From positions 30,746 to 94,745 of the forward strand of contig JAALKI010000007.1 in the NCBI GenBank assembly GCA_011088105.1: 64,000 bases of DNA, read 5' to 3'. The position numbers were made by a program, and so were the translations under genes. How positions within the stretch are numbered: position 1 is the stretch's first letter; each line of letters opens with the position of its first letter. The DNA comes from Nitrospirota bacterium (GTDB lineage Bacteria > Nitrospirota > Nitrospiria > Nitrospirales > UBA8639). Of this stretch, positions 26,054 through 36,122 are shown one piece after another. A model generated the notes under the pieces. That model was not told where the DNA came from. It saw only the letters and a program-made list of their open reading frames with translations, and made no database searches.

Positions 26054-27978
26054 CGAGAAGGGTTCCTTCGTCTGATTCGATATGCACTGAAGGCCAAGCC
26101 GCTGCCTGTGATGATAAGGGGAACAAGGCCGATGTTCATAAACTTGATGATGCCCTCTAGGCTTTCAATGTCCTTCTGGAGTTCATGTTGGACGGCTCGT
26201 AGTTCTTTCCTCGTTTGGAGGAGATTCTCTCTGAAGAGCGCGATTTCTTCTTGTTGTTCTTGAGTCAAAATTAAGGCTCCACCTTCTGGGTCTTTTTGCT
26301 GTAACTCTTGTAGCTTTCGTTCTGTTGTTTTCACCCGTTCTTGTAAGCGTTGCTCTTTTTGGCGAAATCGTTGTTCGGCTTCTTGTTGAATGGCGCGGAC
26401 GTGGGTAAAGGGTCTAGAAAAGCTTCCACGATTCCTCACGCTGATGAGATCATTGCTGCCAGTCAGGTTGTCCAATGCATTCGTCACAAAACTGCCGTTT
26501 CCTGCAGTGGGAAATCCGATGCGTTGCCCAAGAAATGATTGCACTTGAACCCAAAACCGATCTTGCAGCAGATCTGTGTCCGCAACGACGATGACGTTGA
26601 TCGGTTCATGTGACTCAGTTACATGAGTATTCGTGTTGAGGTTTTCGTCCTTGGAGACCAAGGCATTTGGGTCATCGTCTTTCTTGCTCGAGGGTTGTCC
26701 GTTCGGAAAGGCTGTTTTGACAGAACCGGTAAGGCGGGCAGCCATTGTGAACCGTTCGTCTTCAGGGTGATAGGACCTGAGTAAGCTATTGGCATCTGTG
26801 AGGAATTGGAGTCGGGCGACATCAATTTGCATGGCGGCTGTATCTGATTCGATCAACGGAATCAATTCTGTGGTGCTCTCCTTGGTTTTTTGCAAGATGC
26901 CGGCAGTTGCCATTGTCAGGTTGGGTAATTGTCCTGTCACAATATCCTCTTGATTGAGGTGTGATGGTGGAAGATCAATCCAAACAGGATAATCGATAAC
27001 CTGCATGCGAGATTGGTTGCGAAAGTTCACTTTTCGCGCTAATGGCAAATCCCCAACAACCTTTCCTGACGTGAGCTCTACTCCCCATGCCGTAAAAAGT
27101 TTGGAAAGGTCTGAGTTCTTAGGGGCTTGCATAGCAGCCATGGGATTCATTGGATTCGGTGTCCCTCGATCGCTTTCTGCATGAGGATCAACGAAGACCA
27201 AGGCTCGTCCTCCTTTCAACACAAATTGGTCAATGGCATATAAGGTTGGATCGCTGAAATGTTTGGGGTGGACAATCATCAAGACATCCACAGACTCAGG
27301 AATGTCTGTGATATCTGTTTGAAGCGTTTGTACCTCAAACAGCTGACGGATTTGATCCATGATCATCACTGGTTGCCCTCCACCCCCCCCTGGCATCAAT
27401 GGATTGGTCGGGCCTCCATCAAGAGGTAAAGAGCTGATGAGACCAACAGTTTTTTGTTTGGGATGCGCCAACTGATATACCAGCTTTGCAAGGTCGTATT
27501 CTAAAAATTCCTCGCGGTCTGGTTGGAAGAAAGGAATGGTTTCCTCTTTGTCAGTTGAACTACTACCTGCCAGGCCAAAGTAAAAAAGCGTATTGCCATT
27601 GGTCACCGGAACTCCTTGCAATCCGTACCCAACTGCTCGATCTTCTTCCTCTGAGAAAGGCTCAGGGTCGATCACGAATAACGTGAGATTGCCTCCCGCA
27701 GCCTGTTCAAACTCTTCCAGTAATTCTTCAACCCGCGTGGCATAGCTGTTAATGCCAGGTAGGCTCGTTGCCAGTTTCTTGGATAGGTACAGTCGGAGTG
27801 TGATGGGTTCGTCGAGTGTGCGCAAAATATTTCGTGTTCCATCGGACAAGGTAAAGAGACTGTGTTCAGTTAAGTCTAAGCGGGCCGATTTTAGCACCAT
27901 GTTGCTCAAGACATTGACAGAAAAAAACAATGTAAGGGCCAGGACAATCCCGCTACTCGTTAGCATTTTTTTATTCAT
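26050..27978 (-). CDS. GldG-like ABC auxiliary protein with coiled coil (set 2)
   Basis: A 642-residue protein. It has an N-terminal membrane helix, a GldG-type extracytoplasmic region (LTEHSLFTLSDGTRNILRTL, LFVIDPEPFSEEEDRAVGYG, VGLISSLPLDGG) and DVLMIVHPKHFSD, with ALVFVDPHAE at the center. Near the C terminus lies a long coiled coil (QEAEQRFRQKEQRLQERVKTTE, then VQHELQKDIESLEG), followed by one final helix. This layout is common in GldG-like/ABC-type uncharacterised transport proteins. It is 194 residues longer than the set 1 protein, mainly through the coiled-coil region. Confidence 0.86.
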   Translation of the reverse strand: MNKKMLTSSGIVLALTLFFSVNVLSNMVLKSARLDLTEHSLFTLSDGTRNILRTLDEPITLRLYLSKKLATSLPGINSYATRVEELLEEFEQAAGGNLTLFVIDPEPFSEEEDRAVGYGLQGVPVTNGNTLFYFGLAGSSSTDKEETIPFFQPDREEFLEYDLAKLVYQLAHPKQKTVGLISSLPLDGGPTNPLMPGGGGGQPVMIMDQIRQLFEVQTLQTDITDIPESVDVLMIVHPKHFSDPTLYAIDQFVLKGGRALVFVDPHAESDRGTPNPMNPMAAMQAPKNSDLSKLFTAWGVELTSGKVVGDLPLARKVNFRNQSRMQVIDYPVWIDLPPSHLNQEDIVTGQLPNLTMATAGILQKTKESTTELIPLIESDTAAMQIDVARLQFLTDANSLLRSYHPEDERFTMAARLTGSVKTAFPNGQPSSKKDDDPNALVSKDENLNTNTHVTESHEPINVIVVADTDLLQDRFWVQVQSFLGQRIGFPTAGNGSFVTNALDNLTGSNDLISVRNRGSFSRPFTHVRAIQQEAEQRFRQKEQRLQERVKTTERKLQELQQKDPEGGALILTQEQQEEIALFRENLLQTRKELRAVQHELQKDIESLEGIIKFMNIGLVPLIITGSGLAFSAYRIRRRNPSR

Positions 27979-27987
27979 GGTCTTTCC

Positions 27988-28728
27988 TTATTCAGCCTTT
28001 TTTAGACTCAACACAATTGTGGTGGCAAAGAGCCAGAATCCTATTAACGATACAAAATAGATTACATCTCGTAGGTCAACAACACCCTTACTGATCGACG
28101 AAAAATGTGTCAGAAAACTGAATGAACTAATGAGGCTGAGAAGAAAAGTTGGTGTCCAGCCGGCAAAGAAATCCAGGACCAATGGGAATCCGCTTAGGAT
28201 GAACATGAGACACACCATCACACTGACCACAAAGGCAATCACTTGGTTTTTCGTGAGTGCTGAGATACAGGAGCCGATCGATAAAAACCCGCCCGCGAGC
28301 AAGAGGCTTCCCAGATATCCTGCGATGATCACGCCATTGTCTGGTTCGCCAAGGTAATTCACGGTGATCCAAATGGGAAACGTGAGCGCCAAGGTAATAG
28401 CCGTAAAACACCATGCGGCTAAAAACTTGCCAAGAACGGCTTCTCCCATTGTTACGGGAAGTGTAAAAAGAATCTCGATGGTGCCACTTTTGCGTTCCTC
28501 CGACCATAGTCGCATCGCCAAGGCAGGAATCAAGACTAGGTACAGCCAGGGGTGAAAATTAAAAAATGGGAGCAGGTCGGCTTGATCTCGCAGAAAGAAG
28601 TCCCCAAGGTAAAAGGTAAATGCGCCGCTCAGTAGCAAGAAAATCACAATGAACACAGCAGCAATGGGCGTCGCAAAGTACCCTGCAAGTTCTCGTTTGA
28701 AAATAATCCGTATTCGTCCCACGTTCAC
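27988..28728 (-). CDS. ABC-2 type permease, GldF-like (set 2)
   Basis: A 246-residue permease with six helices and the hallmark ALAMRLWSEERKSGTIEILFTLPV segment after the second helix. It is the same type as the set 1 permease but clearly diverged. It lies between the ABC ATPase (15 bases) and the GldG-like gene (9 bases), indicating an operon. Confidence 0.9.
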   Translation of the reverse strand: MNVGRIRIIFKRELAGYFATPIAAVFIVIFLLLSGAFTFYLGDFFLRDQADLLPFFNFHPWLYLVLIPALAMRLWSEERKSGTIEILFTLPVTMGEAVLGKFLAAWCFTAITLALTFPIWITVNYLGEPDNGVIIAGYLGSLLLAGGFLSIGSCISALTKNQVIAFVVSVMVCLMFILSGFPLVLDFFAGWTPTFLLSLISSFSFLTHFSSISKGVVDLRDVIYFVSLIGFWLFATTIVLSLKKAE

Positions 28729-28743
28729 ATCCTTCCTGATTGC

Positions 28744-29700
28744 TTAACTTAATGGTTGGGTCTCGACGGTTAATGAACGGAACACGTCATCTAGTTGTCC
28801 TTGCTCAATGGATAATTCCACCACCTCCCATTTGTGTTCCCGAGAGCATTGACTGATATCGCCAAGTATAGATTGGCCTTTTATGGGGATGGCGAGAAAG
28901 CCCAGCGTGTCTTCTGTTCTCTCGAGATCTTCAATTGCGCGAATTCCTGGGAGTTGCTGTAAGGCCTCACGTATTCTGGATGCATGTCCAGTTTTAACTC
29001 GAAGTCTAACCGCATGGTGATGTGGTGATTGAGATTCTAATTCTGCAGGTGTGCCATCGGTGATGATTTTCCCTTTGGCAATGATCATGGCTCGGGTGCA
29101 GACGGCATGGACTTCTTCCAGAATATGAGTCGATAAAATAATGGCTTTGTATGCAGCCATGGTTTGAATCAGCGATCGCACCTCATGCTTTTGATTCGGG
29201 TCTAGACCGTCAGTCGGTTCATCAAGGATGAGGACATCGGGGTCATGCAAAATAGCTTGCGCTAATCCCACGCGTCGTTTAAAGCCTTTTGAAAGAGTCT
29301 CAATGGGCTGGTTGAGCACATTTTCTAAATGTACGTGTGTGATAGTCTCCTCTACGCGCCGTTTGATCTCTTCTCCCCGAAAGCCACGCATTTCTGCAAT
29401 AAAGGCCAGAAAATCTGCAGGGGTCATATCAGGATATGCCGGGGCGCCTTCAGGTAAATAACCCAATTGTTGTTTGGCTTGAAGCGGCTGATCCTGAATA
29501 TCAAACCCTTTCACGATTACCGTGCCGCTGGTTGGCGTCAGAAATCCTGTAATCATTTTCATGGTCGTGGATTTTCCGGCGCCGTTCGGACCAAGAAAAC
29601 CAAGAACTTCCCCTTTATTGACTGAAAATGAGATCCCATCAACTGCCGTAATGGGGCCAAACTCTTTTCGCAATTGTTGAATATGAACCATGTTTTCCAT
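28744..29700 (-). CDS. ABC transporter ATPase, GldA-type (set 2)
   Basis: A 318-residue nucleotide-binding subunit with Walker A GPNGAGKSTT, signature LSKGFKRR and Walker B VLILDEPTDGLDP, plus a C-terminal domain of about 100 residues. Two conserved features link it with set 1: the degenerate signature and the C-terminal extension. Its start lies only 44 bases from the stop of the BatD-like gene, so it is joined to the MoxR/Bat transcript. The pair is therefore probably regulated together with that envelope gene set. Confidence 0.9.
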   Translation of the reverse strand: MENMVHIQQLRKEFGPITAVDGISFSVNKGEVLGFLGPNGAGKSTTMKMITGFLTPTSGTVIVKGFDIQDQPLQAKQQLGYLPEGAPAYPDMTPADFLAFIAEMRGFRGEEIKRRVEETITHVHLENVLNQPIETLSKGFKRRVGLAQAILHDPDVLILDEPTDGLDPNQKHEVRSLIQTMAAYKAIILSTHILEEVHAVCTRAMIIAKGKIITDGTPAELESQSPHHHAVRLRVKTGHASRIREALQQLPGIRAIEDLERTEDTLGFLAIPIKGQSILGDISQCSREHKWEVVELSIEQGQLDDVFRSLTVETQPLS

Positions 29701-29744
29701 AATGACCTTTATTGAAAAAGTACCACGTCTCTGTCTTTATCTCA

Positions 29745-31580
29745 TCATATTGCTTTGCTATTTTCCAGTTCTAGATGTAATGAAGGTAATGGATTCGGGG
29801 ATTTGCGAGATACTGCTGAATGACCTTTTTGAAGGACAGGAGCCATAATTTTCCAAAAGGATGCGCCATCCCAACAGGATTCCGAAGCAGTGTACAACAT
29901 TCGGTCGAGTTCACGAAGCGCCGTTTGCGCTTGATGATCTAAAAACCTTCCAGCCAAATTTCCTAGACTGCGGGGAGGCTGCTGTTTCCATCGAATGGCT
30001 CCCCATCGTAGCAGCGCTTCTTTGGTTTGCTGACGAGACTGTTGAGTAGAAGCTGCTCGAATGGCCTTATACGCTTGGGCTAACGAGGATGATGTTTCCG
30101 AAGAGGGTATGGCCGCGTGGTGAGGGGGGCTCAGTCGAGTTCGCCACCAACCGATGATGGTGATAACCCACGCAAGAAAGAACACCCCAGCGAGACTTGG
30201 CCATAGGCCTGGGACAGAGCCAGAATCAATGGGCGTTTGCGTTGCGTCGGATAGGGTTTCCTGCTGTGATTGTTCTGAAGTTGGCAAAGGCGTGAGCGCC
30301 CGTGAATCTTGGGGTAAACTGGATGAGTACTGCAAAGCCTGCCCACCCTGGGGCAAAATCGTGAAGGTTCGAGCCGGAAGAACCGCCGTTTTTTTTGCAT
30401 CCTCATGAATATCCCACCAGGATACGCGAATTTCAGGGATCGTGAGTCGTCCTGCCTTCGTCGGCACCAAAGCAATTTTTTGTTCGCGAATGCCAAGGAT
30501 GTTAGCGTTTTCAGCCAGCGTCTCTTTTTTGGGCTGATCTGGATACACATTAAGAGATTTGGAACTTTCCTGAAGAGAAATATCTGGTAAGTGTTCGCCC
30601 ATCATGCCTTTAACTTTCATAGTGATCGTTCGTGTGAGGGGATCGCCAATATGGATATTCGGATGGGCCTGAGCAATATCAATCGACCATGATTCGGATA
30701 AGCGCAATTCTTCAGACGGCAACCACGGTTGTCCATGCATGTGGGCAGGAATTGGTTTGACGGTGACAGTCAGCTCCTGACTGCGCGCGCGCGCTGGTTT
30801 AAGAGGGGTTGAAAAGGAGCGGAAAAATTCAGAGCCAAAGATATTCGAACCGTTTTGAAAAGACTGATTTCTAGAGGGTTGTTGATGTGCTGAGTCAATC
30901 ACGGTTCCTGTGAAAATTGTAGGGGGAATGGTCAACGGGCCACTTTTTTCAGGAATGATCAAAAATTTTCTTTCTGTCACATGGTAGGAACGCCCATACC
31001 GCATCGTCTCAAATGACACATCTTCACCTAATCGTTTGATGAGGGTATTCGGTAATGGCGGATCAGTAATCTGCCCTTCTTGTAGGGGAATTGCATGAAA
31101 GAGTCGAACGGTGTACACCAATTGGCTTTGTACGTATGGGGCATTGGGGGTCAGACTTGTCTCGAGAAAGATATCGCGTCCCTCTGGGATATTGTGTGGT
31201 TGCTCCGCTGCAAGGACGGTTAATTGAAGGGGGGTGCTTTGGGCTTGGCCAACATGAAGAGAGGGGAGCGTTAGACCTCCGGTATGTTTCGGCATTAGCG
31301 TCGCTAGCCATTCCTTGCTGCTCGTGGTTTGCCCATTGATTATCTTGATGCTGTTACTCTCCGTTGTCCCTAAGACCTCAAAATGGTCTTCCAAGACACC
31401 AAAGTCTGGGGAATCCCCACCGGTGTCTCCTTCTAAACGGATCAATAATTTCACGGTTTCATCTTGATGAATCGGATTCCTGTCGACTTGAACGGTGAGG
31501 TTTTGGGCGTTGACAGATGGCGAGAGCATCAGAAATCCCAGAAGCCACAGAGAAGACAGGGTAAGGGATATTTTCACCAT
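29745..31580 (-). CDS. batD: BatD-like (oxygen-tolerance) protein
   Basis: A 611-residue protein with a signal peptide, then large beta-rich extracytoplasmic domains (VQVDRNPIHQDETVKLLIRLEG, LPSLHVGQAQSTPLQLTVLA). A membrane helix follows near residue 470 (WPSLAGVFFLAWVITIIGWW), and then a cytoplasmic helical tail. The pattern is that of BatD, the membrane component associated with MoxR, DUF58 and VWA-domain proteins in Bat operons. Functionally it is linked by family knowledge to oxidative or envelope stress; the exact role is unknown. It overlaps the BatB/BatC fusion by seven bases. Confidence 0.86.
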   Translation of the reverse strand: MVKISLTLSSLWLLGFLMLSPSVNAQNLTVQVDRNPIHQDETVKLLIRLEGDTGGDSPDFGVLEDHFEVLGTTESNSIKIINGQTTSSKEWLATLMPKHTGGLTLPSLHVGQAQSTPLQLTVLAAEQPHNIPEGRDIFLETSLTPNAPYVQSQLVYTVRLFHAIPLQEGQITDPPLPNTLIKRLGEDVSFETMRYGRSYHVTERKFLIIPEKSGPLTIPPTIFTGTVIDSAHQQPSRNQSFQNGSNIFGSEFFRSFSTPLKPARARSQELTVTVKPIPAHMHGQPWLPSEELRLSESWSIDIAQAHPNIHIGDPLTRTITMKVKGMMGEHLPDISLQESSKSLNVYPDQPKKETLAENANILGIREQKIALVPTKAGRLTIPEIRVSWWDIHEDAKKTAVLPARTFTILPQGGQALQYSSSLPQDSRALTPLPTSEQSQQETLSDATQTPIDSGSVPGLWPSLAGVFFLAWVITIIGWWRTRLSPPHHAAIPSSETSSSLAQAYKAIRAASTQQSRQQTKEALLRWGAIRWKQQPPRSLGNLAGRFLDHQAQTALRELDRMLYTASESCWDGASFWKIMAPVLQKGHSAVSRKSPNPLPSLHLELENSKAI

Positions 31581-33541
31581 GCTTGTTCTCCAGGAGATTT
31601 CACGATTTCGTGGCGTTGCTTTCGTTTGAGATGTTCCAGATAAAACTTTCGGCGTAAGAGCCCTCCTGGATCATCAGGAACCCGACGGAGCCATTGTGCC
31701 AGAGCTTGTTGTCTTTCCTGATCGGGATGTTGATTCTCGGATTGATCTAGTGAGGGAGCGTCTGGAGGGTGATCTGAATCCGCATGATCGGTTGCTGAAC
31801 TCGCCAATGCTTGGTCTTTTTCTTTATTGAATGTCTTAGGGGATGCATCGGTATGTGCTCGTTGGTTTGGCTCTTTTTTGTTGGCAAAATCTTCAAGCGA
31901 CAGATCATCATTCATGACATCAGGCTGAGGCTGGGTGGCTTTATGCTGTTGAGTAGATGGTGTGTCTTGCGTGTGTGATGGTTCTTGGCTTTGCAAAGGA
32001 GCCGAATGGTTGTCAGTCGTAGCAGGCATGGCTTGAGATGTTTGGGATTCTTCTTGCAAAGGATTTGAAGTGGAATTGGAGTCTGGTGATTGCTCCTGGG
32101 GCTCGCTCTGTGAAGAGTTTGAGTCGGAATCGGACCCTGGTGATTGTTTCCTTTCTTCTTGATTTTGTGAGGAGTCCTGTTGACTAAGGAATTCTTTGAT
32201 CAAATCATAATTAAACTGGGCGTCATCATGGTGCGGGTCTTTGGTCAAGGCAGTTTGATAGGCAGTTAAGGCCTCTTGGAGTCTACCAGACTGGGCCAGC
32301 ACGTTTCCCAAGTTAAATTGTGCATCTGCAGAGTCTATCCCCTTGAAAGCTTCAGCCGCCTGTGCATACTCGCCAGCCTGATAATGCGCGATGCCTTTCC
32401 ATGCTGGATCTTGAAAGGTCTGGGCAGCCTGAGCCGGGTCCTTTTCCTCAAGAAGTTGTGCTCCTCGTTGATCAGGGCGAAACCACAAGTCTTCCCAATT
32501 CAACGCGTAAGCGCCAGATGGGATCATCAAGAGGATAAGAACGGTTTCTAGCCATCCGACTCTAAACGCGGGAGCCGCAAAAAGAAGAATGGCTAATACC
32601 ACCCAAGGTCCTTCCTCTCTCCATCGTTCAGTCGTTCGTTCTTTCACCTCAATGGTTGGCGAGAGATTTCGAGGGGAGGTCTGGGACAGCAGTGTTTGGA
32701 CATCATCATTGTCCATCGTCATTGACATGTAGGTGCCACCGCCAGCCTCTGCCATGGCTTGCAGGGTATGAACGTTTCGCTTTGGGATGACAATAGACCC
32801 AGCGGCGTCTTTGAGAAACCCTCCTCCTTGGGTGGGGATAGGTGCTCCCTCTTCTGTCCCAATCCCGAGAATAGACACGGTTCTTCCTGTATTATGCAGT
32901 TTTGCTAACACTGTATAATCTGGGGTTGAGGGTGGGCCATCAGTAATGACCAGAATCTGCCCGTTCTGAACCCTACTTTGATCGAATAAATGATTGGCTT
33001 CCTGGAGAGCCTGTTCCACATGGCTGCCTTGTTCCGGCATGAGTTGCGTCTCCAGAGAAGGAATCATCGCCGAAATGGTTTTATTGTCATCGGTTAACGG
33101 AGAGACGACGAAAGATTCTTTTGCAAAGACAATCAACCCTGTCAGGCCTTCCTGTCGATTGTCGAGAATATCGAGTGTTTTAAACTTGGCGCGCTCTAAA
33201 CGTGACGGTTGAATATCTTGGGAGTCCATCGATTGGGACAAGTCAAGCACAATGATAAGGGCTGATTGATTTCGAAATACTGATTGAGGCAGTTTTGACC
33301 ATGCAGGGCCTGCCAATGCAACGGTGGCCAAAACCCAGCCGCAACTCAAAAGTACAAGCGGCATGGTCAAGGATGAGCGGTCCGATCCAACAAGCAAATG
33401 GGGTAACAAATGCGCATCACAGACAGAGGCCCAGCCTCCTTGCTGGCCTTGCCTTCGATAGCATGCGATCACAATGGCGAAGAGTGGAATCAGCGCCATT
33501 AGCCACCAAGGCCTAAGAAAATGAAAGGTGTTCCCTATCAT
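31574..33541 (-). CDS. BatB-BatC fusion: VWA domain, TPR region and low-complexity tail
   Basis: A 655-residue protein. Two N-terminal helices flank an initial segment typical of VWA-containing Bat proteins. The VWA domain shows the MIDAS motif DLSQSMDS (D-x-S-x-S) and ITDGPPSTPDYT. After about 310 residues the sequence has two further helices. A TPR-type section follows (AQFNLGNVLAQSGRLQEALTAYQ), then a 140-residue Ser/Gln/Asn/Glu-rich tail and a basic C terminus. In many genomes BatB and BatC are separate, so this is a fused form. The ATG at 33541 overlaps the BatA stop by four bases; a frame extension further upstream lies inside batA and has no support. Confidence 0.85.
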   Translation of the reverse strand: MIGNTFHFLRPWWLMALIPLFAIVIACYRRQGQQGGWASVCDAHLLPHLLVGSDRSSLTMPLVLLSCGWVLATVALAGPAWSKLPQSVFRNQSALIIVLDLSQSMDSQDIQPSRLERAKFKTLDILDNRQEGLTGLIVFAKESFVVSPLTDDNKTISAMIPSLETQLMPEQGSHVEQALQEANHLFDQSRVQNGQILVITDGPPSTPDYTVLAKLHNTGRTVSILGIGTEEGAPIPTQGGGFLKDAAGSIVIPKRNVHTLQAMAEAGGGTYMSMTMDNDDVQTLLSQTSPRNLSPTIEVKERTTERWREEGPWVVLAILLFAAPAFRVGWLETVLILLMIPSGAYALNWEDLWFRPDQRGAQLLEEKDPAQAAQTFQDPAWKGIAHYQAGEYAQAAEAFKGIDSADAQFNLGNVLAQSGRLQEALTAYQTALTKDPHHDDAQFNYDLIKEFLSQQDSSQNQEERKQSPGSDSDSNSSQSEPQEQSPDSNSTSNPLQEESQTSQAMPATTDNHSAPLQSQEPSHTQDTPSTQQHKATQPQPDVMNDDLSLEDFANKKEPNQRAHTDASPKTFNKEKDQALASSATDHADSDHPPDAPSLDQSENQHPDQERQQALAQWLRRVPDDPGGLLRRKFYLEHLKRKQRHEIVKSPGEQAW

Positions 33542-34638
33542 GTCAATGGTTGCTTGCCTTTTGATAAGGAGGAAGGTGATGGCATCGAAAATGGAGGGCG
33601 TTTCAACGAAGATTGTTTCTTTCCAAAGACCAGGCGTTTTCCATTGGTTGTCCACCCTGAAAGATGAAGGGCGAGCAAGATAGACAGAATAAAGGCTACA
33701 CCCAGTGGCCACATGAACAATGGTTCAATTGGCCTTAGAAGTTCTGATTCGCGTTCAAGCGGTTCGAGTTCATCAATTTGGCGATAAATATGGTCAAGCT
33801 CAAGCGTATCTTGGGCACGAAAGTACAGTCCTCCTGTGAGTGATGCAATGGATTGCAAGGTGGCTTCATCCAAATCTCTTGAAGGATTGACCGTTCGTCT
33901 TCCAAATACGGTGGAGACTTCCATGCGATTGGCGCCAATCCCAATGGTATAAATTCGAATGCCCGCCTCCTGGGCTAATTGTGTTGCCTCAAGCGGGGTG
34001 ATTTCACCGGTCGTATTACTGCCATCTGTTAACAATACCAGCACATGTTCTTCATCTGGCTGATCGTTGAGTCGTTTCACAGCCAAGCCTAAGGCATCTC
34101 CAATAGCGGTTTTTTCTCCGGCCATACCAATTTCGGCTTCATTCAACATGGTTTGTACCGTCGTCCGATCAAACGTCAGAGGTGTTTGGAGATAAGCCTG
34201 ACTGCCAAACACAATAAGTCTGATACGATCACCGACCCGACGGCTGATAAATTGTCCTCCGAGGGCTTTCAACGCCGTGAGCCGTGTGACGCGTTCACCT
34301 TCAATTGTGAAATCGGGTGTTTTCATACTTCCAGAAATATCGACAGCCATCAAAAGATTTCGTCCGCTGACTGGAAGCGCGATGGGCTCTCCAACCCATT
34401 CTGGGCGAGCGGCAGCGGTGAGTAGGACACACCAGATTCCAATCCCAATCCAGAATCGCATTTTCCAAACCGTGAGGCCGTGTTGGTCAGCAGGTCGTAA
34501 TGGATCATCAACAAGTTCGTGAAAAAATGGCACTTTGAGTGCGGCACCCTGGTTTTGCGAGGCGTGTGGTATCATCCATCGTAGGAACCAAGGCAAAAAG
34601 ATCAGGAAAAAAAGCCATGGCCAAGCAAAGACGATCAT
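33538..34638 (-). CDS. batA: BatA-like VWA-domain membrane protein
   Basis: A 366-residue protein with two N-terminal helices, a VWA domain with MIDAS AVDISGSMKTPDF and LLTDGSNTTGEITP, and a C-terminal helix (LFMWPLGVAFILSILLALHL). This is the standard BatA layout. The VWA domain typically binds metal-dependent partner proteins on the outer face of the inner membrane. Start and end overlap both neighbours by four bases. Confidence 0.9.
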   Translation of the reverse strand: MIVFAWPWLFFLIFLPWFLRWMIPHASQNQGAALKVPFFHELVDDPLRPADQHGLTVWKMRFWIGIGIWCVLLTAAARPEWVGEPIALPVSGRNLLMAVDISGSMKTPDFTIEGERVTRLTALKALGGQFISRRVGDRIRLIVFGSQAYLQTPLTFDRTTVQTMLNEAEIGMAGEKTAIGDALGLAVKRLNDQPDEEHVLVLLTDGSNTTGEITPLEATQLAQEAGIRIYTIGIGANRMEVSTVFGRRTVNPSRDLDEATLQSIASLTGGLYFRAQDTLELDHIYRQIDELEPLERESELLRPIEPLFMWPLGVAFILSILLALHLSGWTTNGKRLVFGKKQSSLKRPPFSMPSPSSLSKGKQPLT

Positions 34639-35108
34639 GGTTGTCCCTTTCTGACGTGCTTGATCCAGGATTCGACGGATTTCGTGAGCGCCTGTATGTC
34701 ACATTCTCTAGTTAATTGATACGGAGCTTCTGCGAGAGCGGTGCCTGGTCCGTTGGTAAAGTTCCGAGTTTTCCCTGCCTTATCTAAAAAGGCTAACCAT
34801 GCGTGCCCAGCGAGTCCGGCGACATGGTGACGGGGAAAACAGGCAAGGGCATAGCGACGGAGAAGCATCGAGAGTGTTTGAAGAATGTGAACATCGGGTT
34901 CTCCAGCCTGATAGGCTGCTCGTAGTTGTTTGAGTTCAGCTAAGGCCGCACGACGAGGCGCCAGCGTTATTCTTCGTTGATACCACCAGATGGCCAAGAA
35001 TGTAAGAAGCATGAGGCATGCGCCAAGTCCCCACCATCCTGGGGCTAGCGGCCAAAATGAAATGGCCGCTGGTACGTGAAGACCACGGAGGTTTGCTAAC
35101 AGTTCCAT
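34635..35108 (-). CDS. DUF4381 domain protein
   Basis: A 157-residue small protein with one membrane helix after about 25 residues (WWGLGACLMLLTFLAIWWYQRR) and a cytoplasmic helical domain (AALAELKQLRAAYQAGEPD, then MLLRRYALACFPRHHVAGLAGHAWLAFLD). DUF4381 genes are regular members of MoxR/BatA clusters. It overlaps the BatA start by four bases and lies 13 bases downstream of the DUF58 gene. Confidence 0.85.
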   Translation of the reverse strand: MELLANLRGLHVPAAISFWPLAPGWWGLGACLMLLTFLAIWWYQRRITLAPRRAALAELKQLRAAYQAGEPDVHILQTLSMLLRRYALACFPRHHVAGLAGHAWLAFLDKAGKTRNFTNGPGTALAEAPYQLTRECDIQALTKSVESWIKHVRKGQP

Positions 35109-35121
35109 CGTGATTATGTGT

Positions 35122-36111
35122 TCATGCGTTTAGGCTTCTATGGCCCCAAAGGTGTTGATGTTTATGTTGACTAAGTTTCCGTAGTTCATCTCGTAACGCT
35201 TGAGGAACGGACGCGTCGGTCGTGAGACGCAAGACCCCGATTCCGGCATGTTGGCAAAAGTTTTTATAGGTTTTTTGACGGTGTTGAAATCGATCCCGAT
35301 AGGCTTCTCGCCAGGTATGTGATGTGGTATCGAGGTCAAAAAATTGAGTTCCATCACTAATACGGTACTGTCCTGACAGGGGGGGCTCTTGTTCCAAAGG
35401 GTCGGTAATGGAAATTGTCATCACGTCATGATGCGCACTCAAATACTTCAAAGAAGATTCTATTTGTCGGTCAAGACGTGGAAAGTCAGTCAAGACAAAA
35501 ATCAAGCTGCCAGGCCGAGCTGTTCGTACAACTCTTTCTAAGGCGTGGGAGAACGGCGCAGGTGATTGTCCAGTCTCAGCAGGTGTCGCATGTTCATGGA
35601 CGTCAACAAGCATGTGGAGGAACCGAAGCGTACCTGGGTGTCCGCCCTGAGGTTTAACGTCACGGTGATAGTCATTCGAGAACACATCACCGCCAATCCG
35701 GTTCCCATGCTTTGTTGAGGCCCACGCAAGCAATGAAGCTGCTTGAGCGGCAATGACGGATTTCAAGGCAACGCGGGTTCCAAATAACATTGACGAGGAA
35801 AAATCGACGATGAGAAAGACGCTCCGCTGCCGTTCTTCTCGAAAGACTTTTAGGTGTGGATTGCCGGAGCGAGCGGTCACCCGCCAATCCATGTGTCGAA
35901 TATCGTCACCAGGCTGATAGCGCCGGACTTCTTCAAAGTCCATGCCTCTTCCTTTAAATGGGGACTGTTCATGCCCACTTAATAACGAGTCCACTTTTTT
36001 CCTTGATCCCATTTCTAATGCGGTAATGTGGTGGCGCAAACGAATCAGATCCTTCAGGTGAAGGGTGAGTCCGTTGTGAACCGATGGGCGGGGAGGGGAA
36101 TCGACGGGCAT
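35122..36111 (-). CDS. DUF58 domain protein
   Basis: A 329-residue protein containing the DUF58 core: FKGRGMDFEEVRRYQPGDD, IRHMDWRVTARSGNPHLKVF, and FLIVDFSSSMLFGT, a VWA-like MIDAS-type D-x-S-x-S sequence. DUF58 proteins are MoxR partners. It is adjacent to the MoxR ATPase and only 11 bases from it. Confidence 0.9.
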   Translation of the reverse strand: MPVDSPPRPSVHNGLTLHLKDLIRLRHHITALEMGSRKKVDSLLSGHEQSPFKGRGMDFEEVRRYQPGDDIRHMDWRVTARSGNPHLKVFREERQRSVFLIVDFSSSMLFGTRVALKSVIAAQAASLLAWASTKHGNRIGGDVFSNDYHRDVKPQGGHPGTLRFLHMLVDVHEHATPAETGQSPAPFSHALERVVRTARPGSLIFVLTDFPRLDRQIESSLKYLSAHHDVMTISITDPLEQEPPLSGQYRISDGTQFFDLDTTSHTWREAYRDRFQHRQKTYKNFCQHAGIGVLRLTTDASVPQALRDELRKLSQHKHQHLWGHRSLNA

Positions 36112-36122
36112 AATGCAATTGG

